Source: JARDZU01 sp963730285 | GTDB taxonomy: Bacteria; Actinomycetota; Acidimicrobiia; Spongiisociales; ZC4RG35 | Direction of reading: 5' to 3' | NCBI GenBank assembly: GCA_963730285.1 | Contig: CAVSQY010000008.1 | Span: 1-64,000, forward strand | DNA: 64,000 bases | Shown here: positions 35,458 to 44,358 of the stretch, in pieces | Position numbering within the stretch: position 1 is the stretch's first letter | Layout of the letters: each line of letters begins with the position of its first letter | Notes under the pieces: generated by a model | The model's database searches: none | What the model saw: only the letters and a program-made list of their open reading frames with translations | Told to the model about the DNA's origin: nothing | Translations under genes and position numbers: made by a program

Positions 35458-35733
35458 TCAACCGACCTTGCGTTCCCGGATCGAGCGCTCGCGACGAACC
35501 CGGCGGCGCTCCCGCTCGCTGAGACCGCCCCAGATGCCGAACTTCTCCCCCATATCGACTGCATAGTCGAGACACTCGCCTTTCACCTCGCAGGCGCCGC
35601 AGATGGCCTTCGCCTTGCGGGTGGAGGCACCACGCTCCGGAAAGAACAAGTCTGCGTCGGCGCCCCGGCAATTGGCATAGTCCTGCCATGACAGCTCACC
35701 TATGGCTAGCGCTTCGATGAGCTTGCTCTGCAT
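35458..35733 (-). CDS. whiB: WhiB-family iron-sulfur transcription factor
   Basis: A 91-residue Wbl protein that should hold a [4Fe-4S] cluster and bind the primary sigma factor. The four cysteines are in C-x22-C-x2-C-x5-C order (ANCRGAD, ICGACEVKGEC), followed by the GIWGGLSERERR turn and a basic DNA-contacting tail. The ATG at 35733 has GAGGAG eight bases upstream; an in-frame GTG at 35748 is less likely. The spacing is closer to WhiB1/WhiB2 than to WhiB7, which normally has an AT-hook. Confidence 0.93.
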   Translation of the reverse strand: MQSKLIEALAIGELSWQDYANCRGADADLFFPERGASTRKAKAICGACEVKGECLDYAVDMGEKFGIWGGLSERERRRVRRERSIRERKVG

Positions 35734-35747
35734 CTCGGTTCTCCTCA

Positions 35748-35769
35748 CAAACGTGTAATTACAAGTTTG
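35748..35769. promoter_or_regulatory. Inverted repeat upstream of whiB
   Basis: CAAACGTGTAATTACAAGTT followed by TG forms a 22-base imperfect palindrome (arms CAAAC/GTTTG around TGTAATTACA) about 15-35 bases before the whiB start. It is AT-rich against the background and probably overlaps the whiB promoter; it could be an operator. Confidence 0.45.
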
Positions 35770-35884
35770 ACATTACGGGTAGGCGCGCGCGCCGTCAAGG
35801 TCGAGCACGACATTCCACCAAGTCGCGCCGGTGGTTTCTCCCATGACCCCCCGGACGGCGAAACGACTCCGCAGACTTGCCATA

Positions 35885-36622
35885 ATGGGATCGGTGGCAA
35901 CTGCGATAGCCAAGAGAAAGGCCCCGTGGCCGGTCAGCTTCTATCGCTCGGCTGTCGGCAAGAAATGGGTGATGGCAATCACCGGGATCGGGCTGATCGG
36001 ATTCGTCGTTGCCCACATGATCGGAAACTGGAAGATCTTCCTTCCAGATGTGGACGGAATCCCCGACATCAACGTCTACTCAGAAGCCCTGCGTCAGCTT
36101 CTCGTCCCCTTCATCCCCCAGTACGTGACCTTGTGGATGCTTCGGACCGGTGTGATCGTCGCGTTCCTCCTCCACATCCACGCCGCATACACGCTGACGA
36201 TCATGAACCACCGGGCCCGCCCCGAGGACTACCAGGGCCCCCGCACCTATCTCGCCGCCAACTACGCCAGCCGGACGATGCGCTGGAGCGGCGTGATCTT
36301 CGCCGCCTTCCTGGTATTCCATCTGGCCGATCTGACCTGGGGCATCCAGCCCATGGCCCCCGAGACCTGGCAGCACGGTGAGGTATATGCCAACTTCGTG
36401 GCCACCTTCTCGAGGGCGCCGGTGACGGCCTTCTACGTGCTGGCGATGATCCTGCTTGGTCTTCATCTCTATCACGGCGCCTGGTCGATGTTCCAGAGCC
36501 TTGGCATCAACCATCCTCGGTTCAACGTCGCACGCCGCTACTTCGCCATCGGCCTGGCCGTGCTGGTGACCGTGGGCAATTCGATCATGCCCCTCGTCGT
36601 CCTCTTCAATTGGGTGCAGTGA
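35885..36622 (+). CDS. sdhC: Succinate dehydrogenase cytochrome b subunit
   Basis: A 245-residue, five-helix, diheme b558-type membrane anchor of succinate dehydrogenase (type B, no SdhD). Axial-ligand histidines lie in helices: FVVAHMIGNWKIF, FLLHIHAAYTL, VFHLADLTWG and LGLHLYHGAWSM. It passes electrons from SdhB to the quinone pool. ATG at 35885 is taken as the start; earlier in-frame starts at 35831 and 35843 are possible. Two bases separate it from sdhA. Confidence 0.93.
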   Translation: MGSVATAIAKRKAPWPVSFYRSAVGKKWVMAITGIGLIGFVVAHMIGNWKIFLPDVDGIPDINVYSEALRQLLVPFIPQYVTLWMLRTGVIVAFLLHIHAAYTLTIMNHRARPEDYQGPRTYLAANYASRTMRWSGVIFAAFLVFHLADLTWGIQPMAPETWQHGEVYANFVATFSRAPVTAFYVLAMILLGLHLYHGAWSMFQSLGINHPRFNVARRYFAIGLAVLVTVGNSIMPLVVLFNWVQ

Positions 36623-36624
36623 CG

Positions 36625-38547
36625 ATGACCTTCGACCTCGACGCCAAGATCCCCGAAGGGCCCATCGACCAGAAGTGGGACAACCACAAGTTCTCCATGA
36701 AACTTGTGAACCCCGCCAACAAGCGCAAGTTCAAGATCCTTGTGATAGGCAGCGGCCTGGCCGGTGCCTCTGCCGCAGCCTCCATGGCCGAGCTTGGCTA
36801 TGAGGTCGAGGTGTTCACCTTCCACGACTCTCCGCGTCGCGCCCACTCCATCGCGGCACAAGGCGGGATCAACGCAGCCAAGAACTACAAGAACGACGGA
36901 GACTCGGTGTTCCGCCTCTTCTACGACACGGTGAAGGGTGGCGACTACCGGAGCCGGGAAGCCAACGTCTATCGCCTCGCCCACGAGTCGCTCAACATCA
37001 TCGACCAAGCCACGGCGCAGGGTGTCCCCTTCGCCCGCGAGTACGACGGTCATCTCGACAATCGGTCGTTTGGCGGTGCCCAGGTGTCTCGCACCTTCTA
37101 CGCCCGTGGTCAGACCGGCCAGCAACTCCTGCTCGGCGCCTATCAGGCGCTGGCGCGTCAGGTGGCGGCGGGGAAGGTCAAGCTCCACACCCGCAGTGAG
37201 ATGCTCGATCTGGTCGTCAAGGATGGACGCGCGGTAGGGATCGTCGCACGCAACCTGATCACCGGTGCGGTGACCAGTCATTCGGGGCACGCCGTTGTCC
37301 TCGCCACAGGCGGCTACAGCAATGTCTTCTTCCTTTCCACGAATGCAATGGCGTGCAATGTGAGCGCCATCTGGCGAGCGCATCGGAAGGGCGCCGGGTT
37401 CGCCAATCCGTGTTACACCCAGATCCACCCGACCTGCATCCCCGCCTCCGACGAGTTCCAGTCGAAGTTGACCCTCATGTCGGAGTCGCTCCGAAACGAC
37501 GGCCGTATCTGGGTCCCCAAGAGCGTCGGCGAAAAGCGGAAAGCCAACGACATACCCACTGAGGACCGCGACTACTTCCTGGAGCGCATGTACCCGGCGT
37601 TCGGGAATCTGGTTCCGCGCGACGTCGCCTCGAGGGTTTCGAAGAGGATGGTCGACTCTGGCAAGGGAGTGGGCCCGCTCAAGAACGGGGTCTATCTCGA
37701 CTTCAAGAGCGCTATCGATCGTCTCGGCCAGCCTGTCATCGAGGAGCGCTACAGCAACCTCTTCGAGATGTACGAGCGGATAACCGACGAGAACCCCTAC
37801 CAGGTGCCGATGCGGATCTACCCCGCGCCCCACTACACGATGGGCGGTCTCTGGGTTGACTACAACCTGATGACGACTCTGCCCGGTCTTTACACCATCG
37901 GAGAGGCCAACTTCTCCGATCACGGCGCCAACCGGCTGGGGGCTTCGGCCCTGATGCAGGGGCTGGCCGACGGGTACTTCGTGCTCCCGTACACCATCGG
38001 CGACTACCTGGCGGGCTTCCTCAATCAGGACCCGGTTGCCATCAGTGACTCGGTCTTCGAGGAGGCGGAGCAGGAGGTGACCGTTCGGGTCCAGTCATAT
38101 TTGGACTCCAGAGGCTCGCGAACGGTCGACTGGTTCCACAAGGAGCTGGGCAAAATCATGCTGGAGCAGTGCGGGATGTCCCGCACCGAGCAGGGCCTGC
38201 AGAAGGCGTTGTCGGAGATCCCGGCCCTGCACGACGAGTTCAAGGCTGACGTCAAGGTGCTCGGGACAGCGTCCAACCTCAACCAGAGCCTGGAGAGGGC
38301 CGGTCGCGTCGATGATTTCTTCGAGCTCGCCCAGGTGATGTGCCTCGACGCTCTCCGCAGGGAGGAGTCCTGTGGCGGTCACTTCCGGGAGGAATACCAG
38401 ACCGAAGAGGGCGAGGCGTTGCGTCGCGACGACGAGTTCGCCGACGTAGCCGTGTGGGAGTGGACCGGCGACCCGGCCGAGCCAAGGCTGAATCTCGAGG
38501 AGCTGGATTTCGAATATGTGGCACTGACCACCCGGAGCTACAAATGA
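36625..38547 (+). CDS. sdhA: Succinate dehydrogenase flavoprotein subunit
   Basis: A 640-residue flavoprotein that oxidises succinate to fumarate. FAD-binding GXGXXG is in LVIGSGLAGASAAASM near residue 40, the FAD-linking histidine is in RRAHSIAAQGGINA, and the substrate site includes IHPTCIP and the HYTMGGLWVD region. The capping domain and helical C-terminus are complete. Longer than E. coli SdhA because it follows the SdhA of Bacillus/epsilonproteobacterial/actinobacterial type B complexes. Its stop overlaps the sdhB start (ATGA). Confidence 0.96.
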   Translation: MTFDLDAKIPEGPIDQKWDNHKFSMKLVNPANKRKFKILVIGSGLAGASAAASMAELGYEVEVFTFHDSPRRAHSIAAQGGINAAKNYKNDGDSVFRLFYDTVKGGDYRSREANVYRLAHESLNIIDQATAQGVPFAREYDGHLDNRSFGGAQVSRTFYARGQTGQQLLLGAYQALARQVAAGKVKLHTRSEMLDLVVKDGRAVGIVARNLITGAVTSHSGHAVVLATGGYSNVFFLSTNAMACNVSAIWRAHRKGAGFANPCYTQIHPTCIPASDEFQSKLTLMSESLRNDGRIWVPKSVGEKRKANDIPTEDRDYFLERMYPAFGNLVPRDVASRVSKRMVDSGKGVGPLKNGVYLDFKSAIDRLGQPVIEERYSNLFEMYERITDENPYQVPMRIYPAPHYTMGGLWVDYNLMTTLPGLYTIGEANFSDHGANRLGASALMQGLADGYFVLPYTIGDYLAGFLNQDPVAISDSVFEEAEQEVTVRVQSYLDSRGSRTVDWFHKELGKIMLEQCGMSRTEQGLQKALSEIPALHDEFKADVKVLGTASNLNQSLERAGRVDDFFELAQVMCLDALRREESCGGHFREEYQTEEGEALRRDDEFADVAVWEWTGDPAEPRLNLEELDFEYVALTTRSYK

Positions 38548-39308
38548 ACGTGATGCTCCAGGTGTGGCGGCAGGAGGGCCCGGACAAGCCGGGCGGTTTC
38601 AGGACCTACGAGGTGACTGCCATCTCCCCTGAGATGTCATTTCTCGAGATGCTCGACGTCCTCAACGAGCGCTTGGTGAAGCAAGGCGAGGAGCCCGTCG
38701 CCTTCGATCATGACTGCCGCGAAGGGATCTGTGGCACCTGTGGCGTGATGATCGACGGTCAGGCGCACGGCCCGCAGATGGGCACCGCCACCTGTCAGCT
38801 CCACATGCGCAAGTTCGAAGATGGGGCGACGATCACCGTCGAGCCGTGGAGGGCGGCCGGCTTCCCGTTGGTCAGGGACCTGGTCGTGGATCGCAGCGCC
38901 TTCGACCGGATCATCGAGGCCGGGGGCTATATCGGCGTGGAGACCGGGTCGGCACCCGACGCCAACATCATTCCGGTGCCGAAGAACGTGGCGGATACTG
39001 CCTTCGACGCTGCTGCCTGCATCGGGTGCGGAGCCTGTGTTGCCGCATGTCCCAACGGCGCGGCCAATCTGTTCACCTCGGCCAAGATCAGCCACCTCAA
39101 CCTCCTACCTCAAGGCCAGGCACAGCGCTGGTCCCGCACCGAGTCGATGGTCGAGGTCATGGAGCAGTACTTCGGCTCGTGCACCAACCACGGTGAGTGC
39201 GAGAAGGCGTGCCCAAAGCAGATTTCGATCGACTTCATCGCCATGATGAATGCCGACTACGTGAAGGCGAAGTTCAAGAACCGGCGCCTGGTGGCGCAGC
39301 GTGGCTGA
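38544..39308 (+). CDS. sdhB: Succinate dehydrogenase iron-sulfur subunit
   Basis: A 254-residue protein with an N-terminal ferredoxin domain (CREGICGTCGVMIDG and later CQLHM for the 2Fe-2S cluster) and a C-terminal domain with CIGCGACVAACPNGA and CTNHGECEKACPKQIS for the other clusters. It moves electrons from SdhA to SdhC. Third gene of sdhCAB, translationally coupled to sdhA. Confidence 0.96.
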   Translation: MNVMLQVWRQEGPDKPGGFRTYEVTAISPEMSFLEMLDVLNERLVKQGEEPVAFDHDCREGICGTCGVMIDGQAHGPQMGTATCQLHMRKFEDGATITVEPWRAAGFPLVRDLVVDRSAFDRIIEAGGYIGVETGSAPDANIIPVPKNVADTAFDAAACIGCGACVAACPNGAANLFTSAKISHLNLLPQGQAQRWSRTESMVEVMEQYFGSCTNHGECEKACPKQISIDFIAMMNADYVKAKFKNRRLVAQRG

Positions 39309-39364
39309 CACCTCTCTAGGACGGGCTTAATGGTGCGATCGACCCCTTGCATGGTTTCGCAACG

Positions 39365-39392
39365 GGCGTATCCTTACCAGCGAGGATGAACA
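39365..39392 (+). promoter_or_regulatory. Possible promoter of the TadE/TadG array
   Basis: Between sdhB and the first tadE-like gene there is a TTGCAT, 16 bases, TATCCT arrangement near 39350-39375 and no terminator-like hairpin of note. It is a fair primary-sigma promoter; coordinates are approximate and unconfirmed. Confidence 0.3.
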
Positions 39393-39482
39393 CGTAGAGA
39401 AGCCGTTTGGCCACTCTGCGTGGTAACGGGAAGTGGCGTCACAGGTCGACCTCAACGGGTCGGCTCCCAATTCAAGGGCCCA

Positions 39483-40049
39483 ATGAGTAAGACAAAGAGA
39501 GACGAGCGAGGGGCGACCATCGTCGAGGCGGCCGTTGTGTATGGCCTTCTATTCCTGACCCTGTTCGCCGTCATCGAGTTCGGATTCGCCTTCAAAGACT
39601 GGCTCTCGGTCAGCCACTCGGCTCGGGAGGGTGCTCGCGCCGGCGCCACCTACGGTGACGACCCGACCGCCGACATCCAGATCCTCCGCGACGTCGAGCG
39701 CACCATGGCCCCTGCCGGCATCGGGGCAGGCATCGTCATCCGGATCTTCCAGGCACCCAGCGGGCCATCGACCACCTACACCTACACACCCGGCAGCGAC
39801 TGCAGTGACACCTCGGGTGGCACGCTAACCGGATGTTGTGACTGGACCCCATGCCCTGAGCCGTTCCGAGTGACCTACGCGACCCCGAACTGGGATCCTC
39901 AGGACCGGGACGTGGAGGCTCCGAACACAGATCGGATCGGAGTCGAAGTCCAGTTCATCCATCAATGGTTGACCGGGTTATTCGTGCCGTCGAGCAATTT
40001 CACCACCGCCACCGACTTCCAGATCGAGCCACAGGTGTTTGGCTCATGA
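39483..40049 (+). CDS. TadE-like minor pseudopilin (array copy 1)
   Basis: A 188-residue pseudopilin. Basic leader KTKRDERG, prepilin site G/ATIVE with glutamate at +5, a hydrophobic helix to about residue 35 and the TadE stretch FKDWLSVSHSAREGARAGA. The ectodomain (about 130 residues) has cysteines DCSDTSGG and GCCDWTPCPE and ends with DRIGVEVQFIHQWLTGLF ... IEP, a pattern shared by all four TadE proteins of this array. ATG at 39483 gives a short leader. Its stop overlaps the next start (ATGA). Confidence 0.85.
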   Translation: MSKTKRDERGATIVEAAVVYGLLFLTLFAVIEFGFAFKDWLSVSHSAREGARAGATYGDDPTADIQILRDVERTMAPAGIGAGIVIRIFQAPSGPSTTYTYTPGSDCSDTSGGTLTGCCDWTPCPEPFRVTYATPNWDPQDRDVEAPNTDRIGVEVQFIHQWLTGLFVPSSNFTTATDFQIEPQVFGS

Positions 40050-40597
40050 GACATCGCAGTGACCGCGGCGCCTCACTTGTCGAGGCCGGGATCCTCATCC
40101 CTCTGCTCATCCTTCTCGCCATCGGCCTGTCCGAGGTCGGATTTCTGGTCGTGGACTACCTGACCGTCACCAACACGGCACGTGAGGGGGCCAGGACCGG
40201 TGCGGCGGCGGCCAACTTCGACGATGGGACCACCACTGCCGACGACCTCATCCTGGAGGCGGTCGAGGAAGCGGCCTGCAACCTCACCTTCGGCAGTCTC
40301 AAAGAAGTGCGCATCTTCAAGGCCGACATCAACGGTGACCCGATAAGCGGCTCGATCAATGACTACACGCCACATTCAGCCCTCGCCTGCGACAATCCGG
40401 CCAACTCGCTGGTTTGCGACAACGGTTGCCCCTGGGCTCCGTCATCTCGAGACCGCGTTCCTCCGTCGCTGGATGTCCTAGGGGTCGAGATCACCTTCAC
40501 CCACACCGATGTGACCGGGTTTTTCCCATTCCCCACCGTTGACTGGACGGAGACCGCAGTCATGCAGATCGAACCCGACACCAGGGGCACCCAATGA
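40046..40597 (+). CDS. TadE-like minor pseudopilin (array copy 2)
   Basis: A 183-residue pseudopilin: leader MRHRSDRG, site G/ASLVE with glutamate at +5, helix to about residue 32, then VDYLTVTNTAREGARTGAAA. The ectodomain contains CNLTFGSLKEVRIFKAD and two further cysteine pairs, and ends LGVEITFTHTDVTGFF ... MQIEP. It is coupled to the genes on both sides by ATGA overlaps. Confidence 0.85.
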   Translation: MRHRSDRGASLVEAGILIPLLILLAIGLSEVGFLVVDYLTVTNTAREGARTGAAAANFDDGTTTADDLILEAVEEAACNLTFGSLKEVRIFKADINGDPISGSINDYTPHSALACDNPANSLVCDNGCPWAPSSRDRVPPSLDVLGVEITFTHTDVTGFFPFPTVDWTETAVMQIEPDTRGTQ

Positions 40598-42083
40598 GAA
40601 GGCTCGTCAAACGCGCAAGAGAGAGTGATCGCGGTGCCGCCATGGTGCTGGTGGCCATGTCCATGGTTCTCCTGCTCGGCATGGCCGCATTCGGCTCCGA
40701 CCTGGCCTGGTTCTATCTCAACGCCGCCCGTGTTCAGCGCGCCGCCGATGGCGCCGCCCTCGGCGGGGTGATCTGGCTGCCGACCAATGCCGGCGCTGCC
40801 AACAGCACTGCCCTCGATATCGCCAACCGGAATGGGTACGACGCAGGCGACCCTGATGTGACCGTCACGTCGGGTGTCGTGCCGGGTGAGCCAAGCCAAC
40901 TTCAGGTGACGGTCCAGGACATCGTCCCCACCTTCTTCCTCCACATCTTTGGATTCAACGACATGACAATCGAGCGGACTGCCGTGGCTGAATTCATCCC
41001 ACCACTCAAATTGGGGAGCCCGGACAACCAGTTCGGCAACAACTGCGACCCCACACAGATCGGGGTGTTCCAGATCGTCCAACTTCTGGGCCAACATCCA
41101 TGGCAAGTGGACCGACACGGTCATGGGTGACGCCTACTCCTCATATTGCGTGGGGAGCACCGACAACCCCGGTTGCACCCAGAACTCGATTGCCCGAGCC
41201 GGTGGCTATCTCTACGGCGTGGAAGGGAACTTCCAGGTCCAGTTCAACGACCTCGCCTTCCACAACATCTCCGGGGGCCAGACCACCAGTGACTACATCC
41301 GAACCGGTGATCGTGGTTGTGAGCCTGGCGCCTGGGGCAATTCCAATGCGACTGTGGCCCAACGATGTACGTCGCCTTGTACGCACCGGATCCGACACCT
41401 CTGGATGTCTCCGACAACACCAAGTTGTGTGAAGCGACGATTCCGCCTGTGCCCCAGATCCCGGTCGGCGGCTCCGGCACCTACGGCTTTACACACCCGA
41501 CGGTCAATCCTGTTGGAGCCAATCAGGGGCCGGCATCTACATCCTCCAGGTCAAGATGGTCGATCCGGGCAACACCCAGGATCGGGCTGGTCTGAACCGA
41601 TATTCGGTCAAGGCATCCGGGTCCGGGTCCAAGTTGTTCGCCCTCGGTGACTTCTCGATCTACAACAACGCCAACGGGACCACGACCGCCTTCTATCTGG
41701 CCGAAGTGCCCACCTACTACCACGGCAAGACATTCGTGGTGGAGCTCTATGACGCCGGCGAGTCGTCCAACAACGGAACCCTCCAGGTCGTCGATCCCAG
41801 CGGGAGCGTTTTCAACAACGGTGAATGCCGGATCTACTCGAGGAACAACACCGCTGCCCCATGGTCGTTGCAGCAGACCATCGCCTCCGGCTCGCCGTGC
41901 CAGGAGTTGGTCACTCCGGGTGAGTACAACGGGCGTTGGCTCAAGTTCGAGCTCGACCTTCCACCCACCTATTCCTGCGCCACCTGCTGGTGGAAGATGA
42001 ACTACGTCTACACCTCGGCGGTGAATGACACCACCACCTGGCGGGCATACATGATTGGAAACCCGATCCATCTGATCGACTGA
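40594..42083 (+). pseudogene. TadG-like protein with three frameshifts
   Basis: Begins as a TadG-type protein (DRGAAMVLVAMSMVLLLG, then YLNAARVQRAADGAALGGV) coupled to the upstream gene. The first frame dies at 41130 after a shift near 41080; the matching continuation SNFWANIHGKWTDTVMGDAY runs in the next frame, shifts again near 41355 (GPTMYVALYAPDPTPLDV) and again near 41525 (AGIYILQVKMVDPGNTQDRA), ending at 42083. The sum matches the intact paralogue at 42829-44358 in layout, for example GNPIHLID versus GNPVRLVPNT at the ends. Breaks are close to G or C runs, so indel errors in the assembly are a real alternative to gene decay. Confidence 0.8.
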
Positions 42084-42247
42084 CGTCGACCGGGCAAATC
42101 GGGTGTGGGTCGGGGGACCCAAATATGGGCTTGCGGCTGCTTCCGCATCAAGATGCGGCGCCGTTTTGCCGATGTTCCCAATGGAATTTGGAGCGGACCA
42201 TGCACCCGGCGACACGTCGGGTATTGGGCATATCCGGAAGGGCAAGT

Positions 42248-42832
42248 GTGCACCAGGAGCAAAAGAAGTCGGCCAAGCCGAGGTCTCTGAGGGAGAGGGG
42301 CGCCACCCTGGTGGAGGCATCCCTGGTGTTCCCAATCCTGATCCTGATGATCATGGGCACCCTCGAGATCGGTTTGGCATTCAAGGACTACCTGACCGTT
42401 TCCTACATCTCACGGGAGGCCGCCCGAGTCGGTGCCCTGGCCGGCGACGACCCGACCGCAGACTGCTCGATCTTGATAGGCATCGGCACCGTGGCCACTG
42501 GCCACGACCTGGCCAAGCTCAACGAGATTCAGATCTACAAGGCCGCCGAGGGAACGGGGGCCCAGGGTGTGACGAATACCGCCACCTACAACGGTGGGGA
42601 TCCCGAGCAGTGTCATGTCCCGACCGTGCCCGGCGACGGATGGACAGTCAACTCCACGGCGTGGCCGCCTACCAGCCGCCAAGCCACGGTGGGGAGTCAG
42701 AACCTCGACATCATCGGCGTGCGGGTCATCGTCACCCATGATTGGGCTACGGGCTTCCCCCCGTTCCGAGGCTCATTCCAAATCGACGAATCGACCATCA
42801 CGCGTCTGGAGCCAAAGGTATTCGAACAGTGA
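42248..42832 (+). CDS. TadE-like minor pseudopilin (array copy 3)
   Basis: A 194-residue pseudopilin with leader ending SLRERG, site G/ATLVE with glutamate at +5, a helix ending ISREAARVGALAGDDPTADC, and an ectodomain that ends LDIIGVRVIVTHDWATGF ... TRLEP. The GTG at 42248 is chosen because GGAAGG lies seven bases upstream and the leader length then matches the sister genes; an ATG at 42200 is the alternative. A 164-base gap precedes it, so it may have its own promoter. Coupled to the next gene by GTGA. Confidence 0.83.
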   Translation: MHQEQKKSAKPRSLRERGATLVEASLVFPILILMIMGTLEIGLAFKDYLTVSYISREAARVGALAGDDPTADCSILIGIGTVATGHDLAKLNEIQIYKAAEGTGAQGVTNTATYNGGDPEQCHVPTVPGDGWTVNSTAWPPTSRQATVGSQNLDIIGVRVIVTHDWATGFPPFRGSFQIDESTITRLEPKVFEQ

Positions 42833-44358
42833 GCGGACGAACCCATTTGCGGACGAACACCGACAGCATCGAGCCAAACGAGAACGGGGCGGCCCTTCCT
42901 TTCGTCGCCATCTTGTTGGTGCTCCTTCTGGGGATAGCCGCCTTCGCCATCGACCTGGGATGGCTCTACCTCAATGGCGCCCGACTGCAGAGAGCCGCCG
43001 ACTCGGCCGCTCTGGCCGGTGTCGTGTATCTCCCTTCAGATTCGTCTGGAGCAGAGACCGAGGCAGTGAACGGCGCTGACGCCAACGGCTGGGACATCGG
43101 TCAGGTCAACGGCTCACCGATCGGAGGAGGCGGGCCCGACGACCTCGACTGGCAAAGCCTCGCCGACAACAAGATGGAGGTCACTCTCTCCACCACCATC
43201 CCCACCTTCTTCCTCAAAGTGCTCGGCTTCAATCATTTCGACATCAGCCGCACCGCCACCGCCGAATATGTCAAACCTGTCCCTTTGGGGAGCCCGGCCA
43301 ACTGCTTCGGGATCGGGGATACCAGCTCCGTGAGCACCGCCGGCCTCGTAAGCGGAAGCGGGGCCTCCAGCGCACTCTCCCAATGCGAGGGCTACACACA
43401 GAACTTCTGGGGCGCCATCAACGGCCGACGCACCGCCAAGGAGCATGGTGACCCCTATGGAGTTCAATGCATCACGGCAGGGTCGAGCAGTTGCAACGGC
43501 ACGAATACCGACTATCGCCCCTACTACTTCTACGGGATCGAGGTTCCGGCGGGGAAGAGTTGGGTTGATGTCTACATCTGGGACCTGGGCTTTTACGACC
43601 GCAACAACTTCGCTGAGGCTGGTGACGAGGAGAGCCTCTCCTACAGCAACACCGGTGGCACCGATACCACCTTCACCATCTACGCCCCCGACGACTCCCC
43701 CACCATCCCGGAGAACAACAACGTCCAGGTGGGCAGCTGCACCCAGACCGTCAATTCCGGGTCGAGCTCCAGCACCTACAAGAACCGCTGGTACCGGTTG
43801 TGCCGGTTCACCCCGGCGGCCGAGGGTGGCATCTACGTGCTCAAGCTCCAGAACGGCGGGAACGGCGGAGGCAACAACGGCTACGCCGTGCTGACCAACA
43901 CCAACGGCCAGACATCCTCCTCTTTCGCCAGGACCTATGCCATCAACGACATGTCGATCTTCACCAATGGGGCCAGTGGATCGGCCACCATCTATCTCGC
44001 CGAAGTCGACCCGATCCACGCCGGCAAGGTGCTCGAGCTGGAGTTCTTCGACCCCGGTGAAGGTGCGGGCAACGCCTCTATGACCGTGACGCCGCCACCC
44101 GGGGTGGGCTCGGTGAATTGCGTCTGGACCGCCACCAACGGGCAGAGCGGCAGCTCTTGCAGCATCCCGACGACGATCAGCGGAAACGCCCAGTTCAACA
44201 GCGAGTGGATCACGATGCAGATCGACATCCCGACCAACTACACGTGCTCCTCGGACTGCTACTGGAAGGTCAACGCCGTACTGAATGTCTCTCATGACCG
44301 GACCACCTGGACGGCGAGGGTGATCGGCAACCCGGTCCGTCTGGTGCCCAACACATGA
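42829..44358 (+). CDS. Large TadG-like surface protein
   Basis: A 509-residue protein. The N-terminal Tad anchor is NENGAALPFVAILLVLLLGI followed by YLNGARLQRAADSAALAGVV; the +5 residue of a would-be prepilin site is not glutamate, so it stays membrane bound. The ectodomain of about 440 residues is Asn/Gly/Ser/Thr-rich with many cysteines in pairs (CFGIGDT, QCEGYTQ, CSSDCYWK) and reads as successive beta-sandwich modules; FARTYAINDMSIFTNGASGS and WTARVIGNPVRLV mark the last. Starts at a GTG overlapping the tadE stop. Intact paralogue of the broken gene upstream. Confidence 0.83.
   Translation: MSGRTHLRTNTDSIEPNENGAALPFVAILLVLLLGIAAFAIDLGWLYLNGARLQRAADSAALAGVVYLPSDSSGAETEAVNGADANGWDIGQVNGSPIGGGGPDDLDWQSLADNKMEVTLSTTIPTFFLKVLGFNHFDISRTATAEYVKPVPLGSPANCFGIGDTSSVSTAGLVSGSGASSALSQCEGYTQNFWGAINGRRTAKEHGDPYGVQCITAGSSSCNGTNTDYRPYYFYGIEVPAGKSWVDVYIWDLGFYDRNNFAEAGDEESLSYSNTGGTDTTFTIYAPDDSPTIPENNNVQVGSCTQTVNSGSSSSTYKNRWYRLCRFTPAAEGGIYVLKLQNGGNGGGNNGYAVLTNTNGQTSSSFARTYAINDMSIFTNGASGSATIYLAEVDPIHAGKVLELEFFDPGEGAGNASMTVTPPPGVGSVNCVWTATNGQSGSSCSIPTTISGNAQFNSEWITMQIDIPTNYTCSSDCYWKVNAVLNVSHDRTTWTARVIGNPVRLVPNT

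Noticed and set aside
36538..37923. A 461-codon minus-strand frame opposite sdhA
   Set aside because: sdhA is complete with all FAD and active-site motifs; the antisense frame is the usual GC-rich mirror.
42084..42247. Possible c-di-GMP or other riboswitch before TadE copy 3
   Set aside because: GGGCAAA and short hairpins occur, but the conserved receptor segments of the GEMM motif are missing.
42742..42828. N-terminal extension of the large TadG-like protein
   Set aside because: It lies inside the end of the preceding TadE gene and precedes the coupled GTG; the anchor helix follows the GTG at the normal distance.
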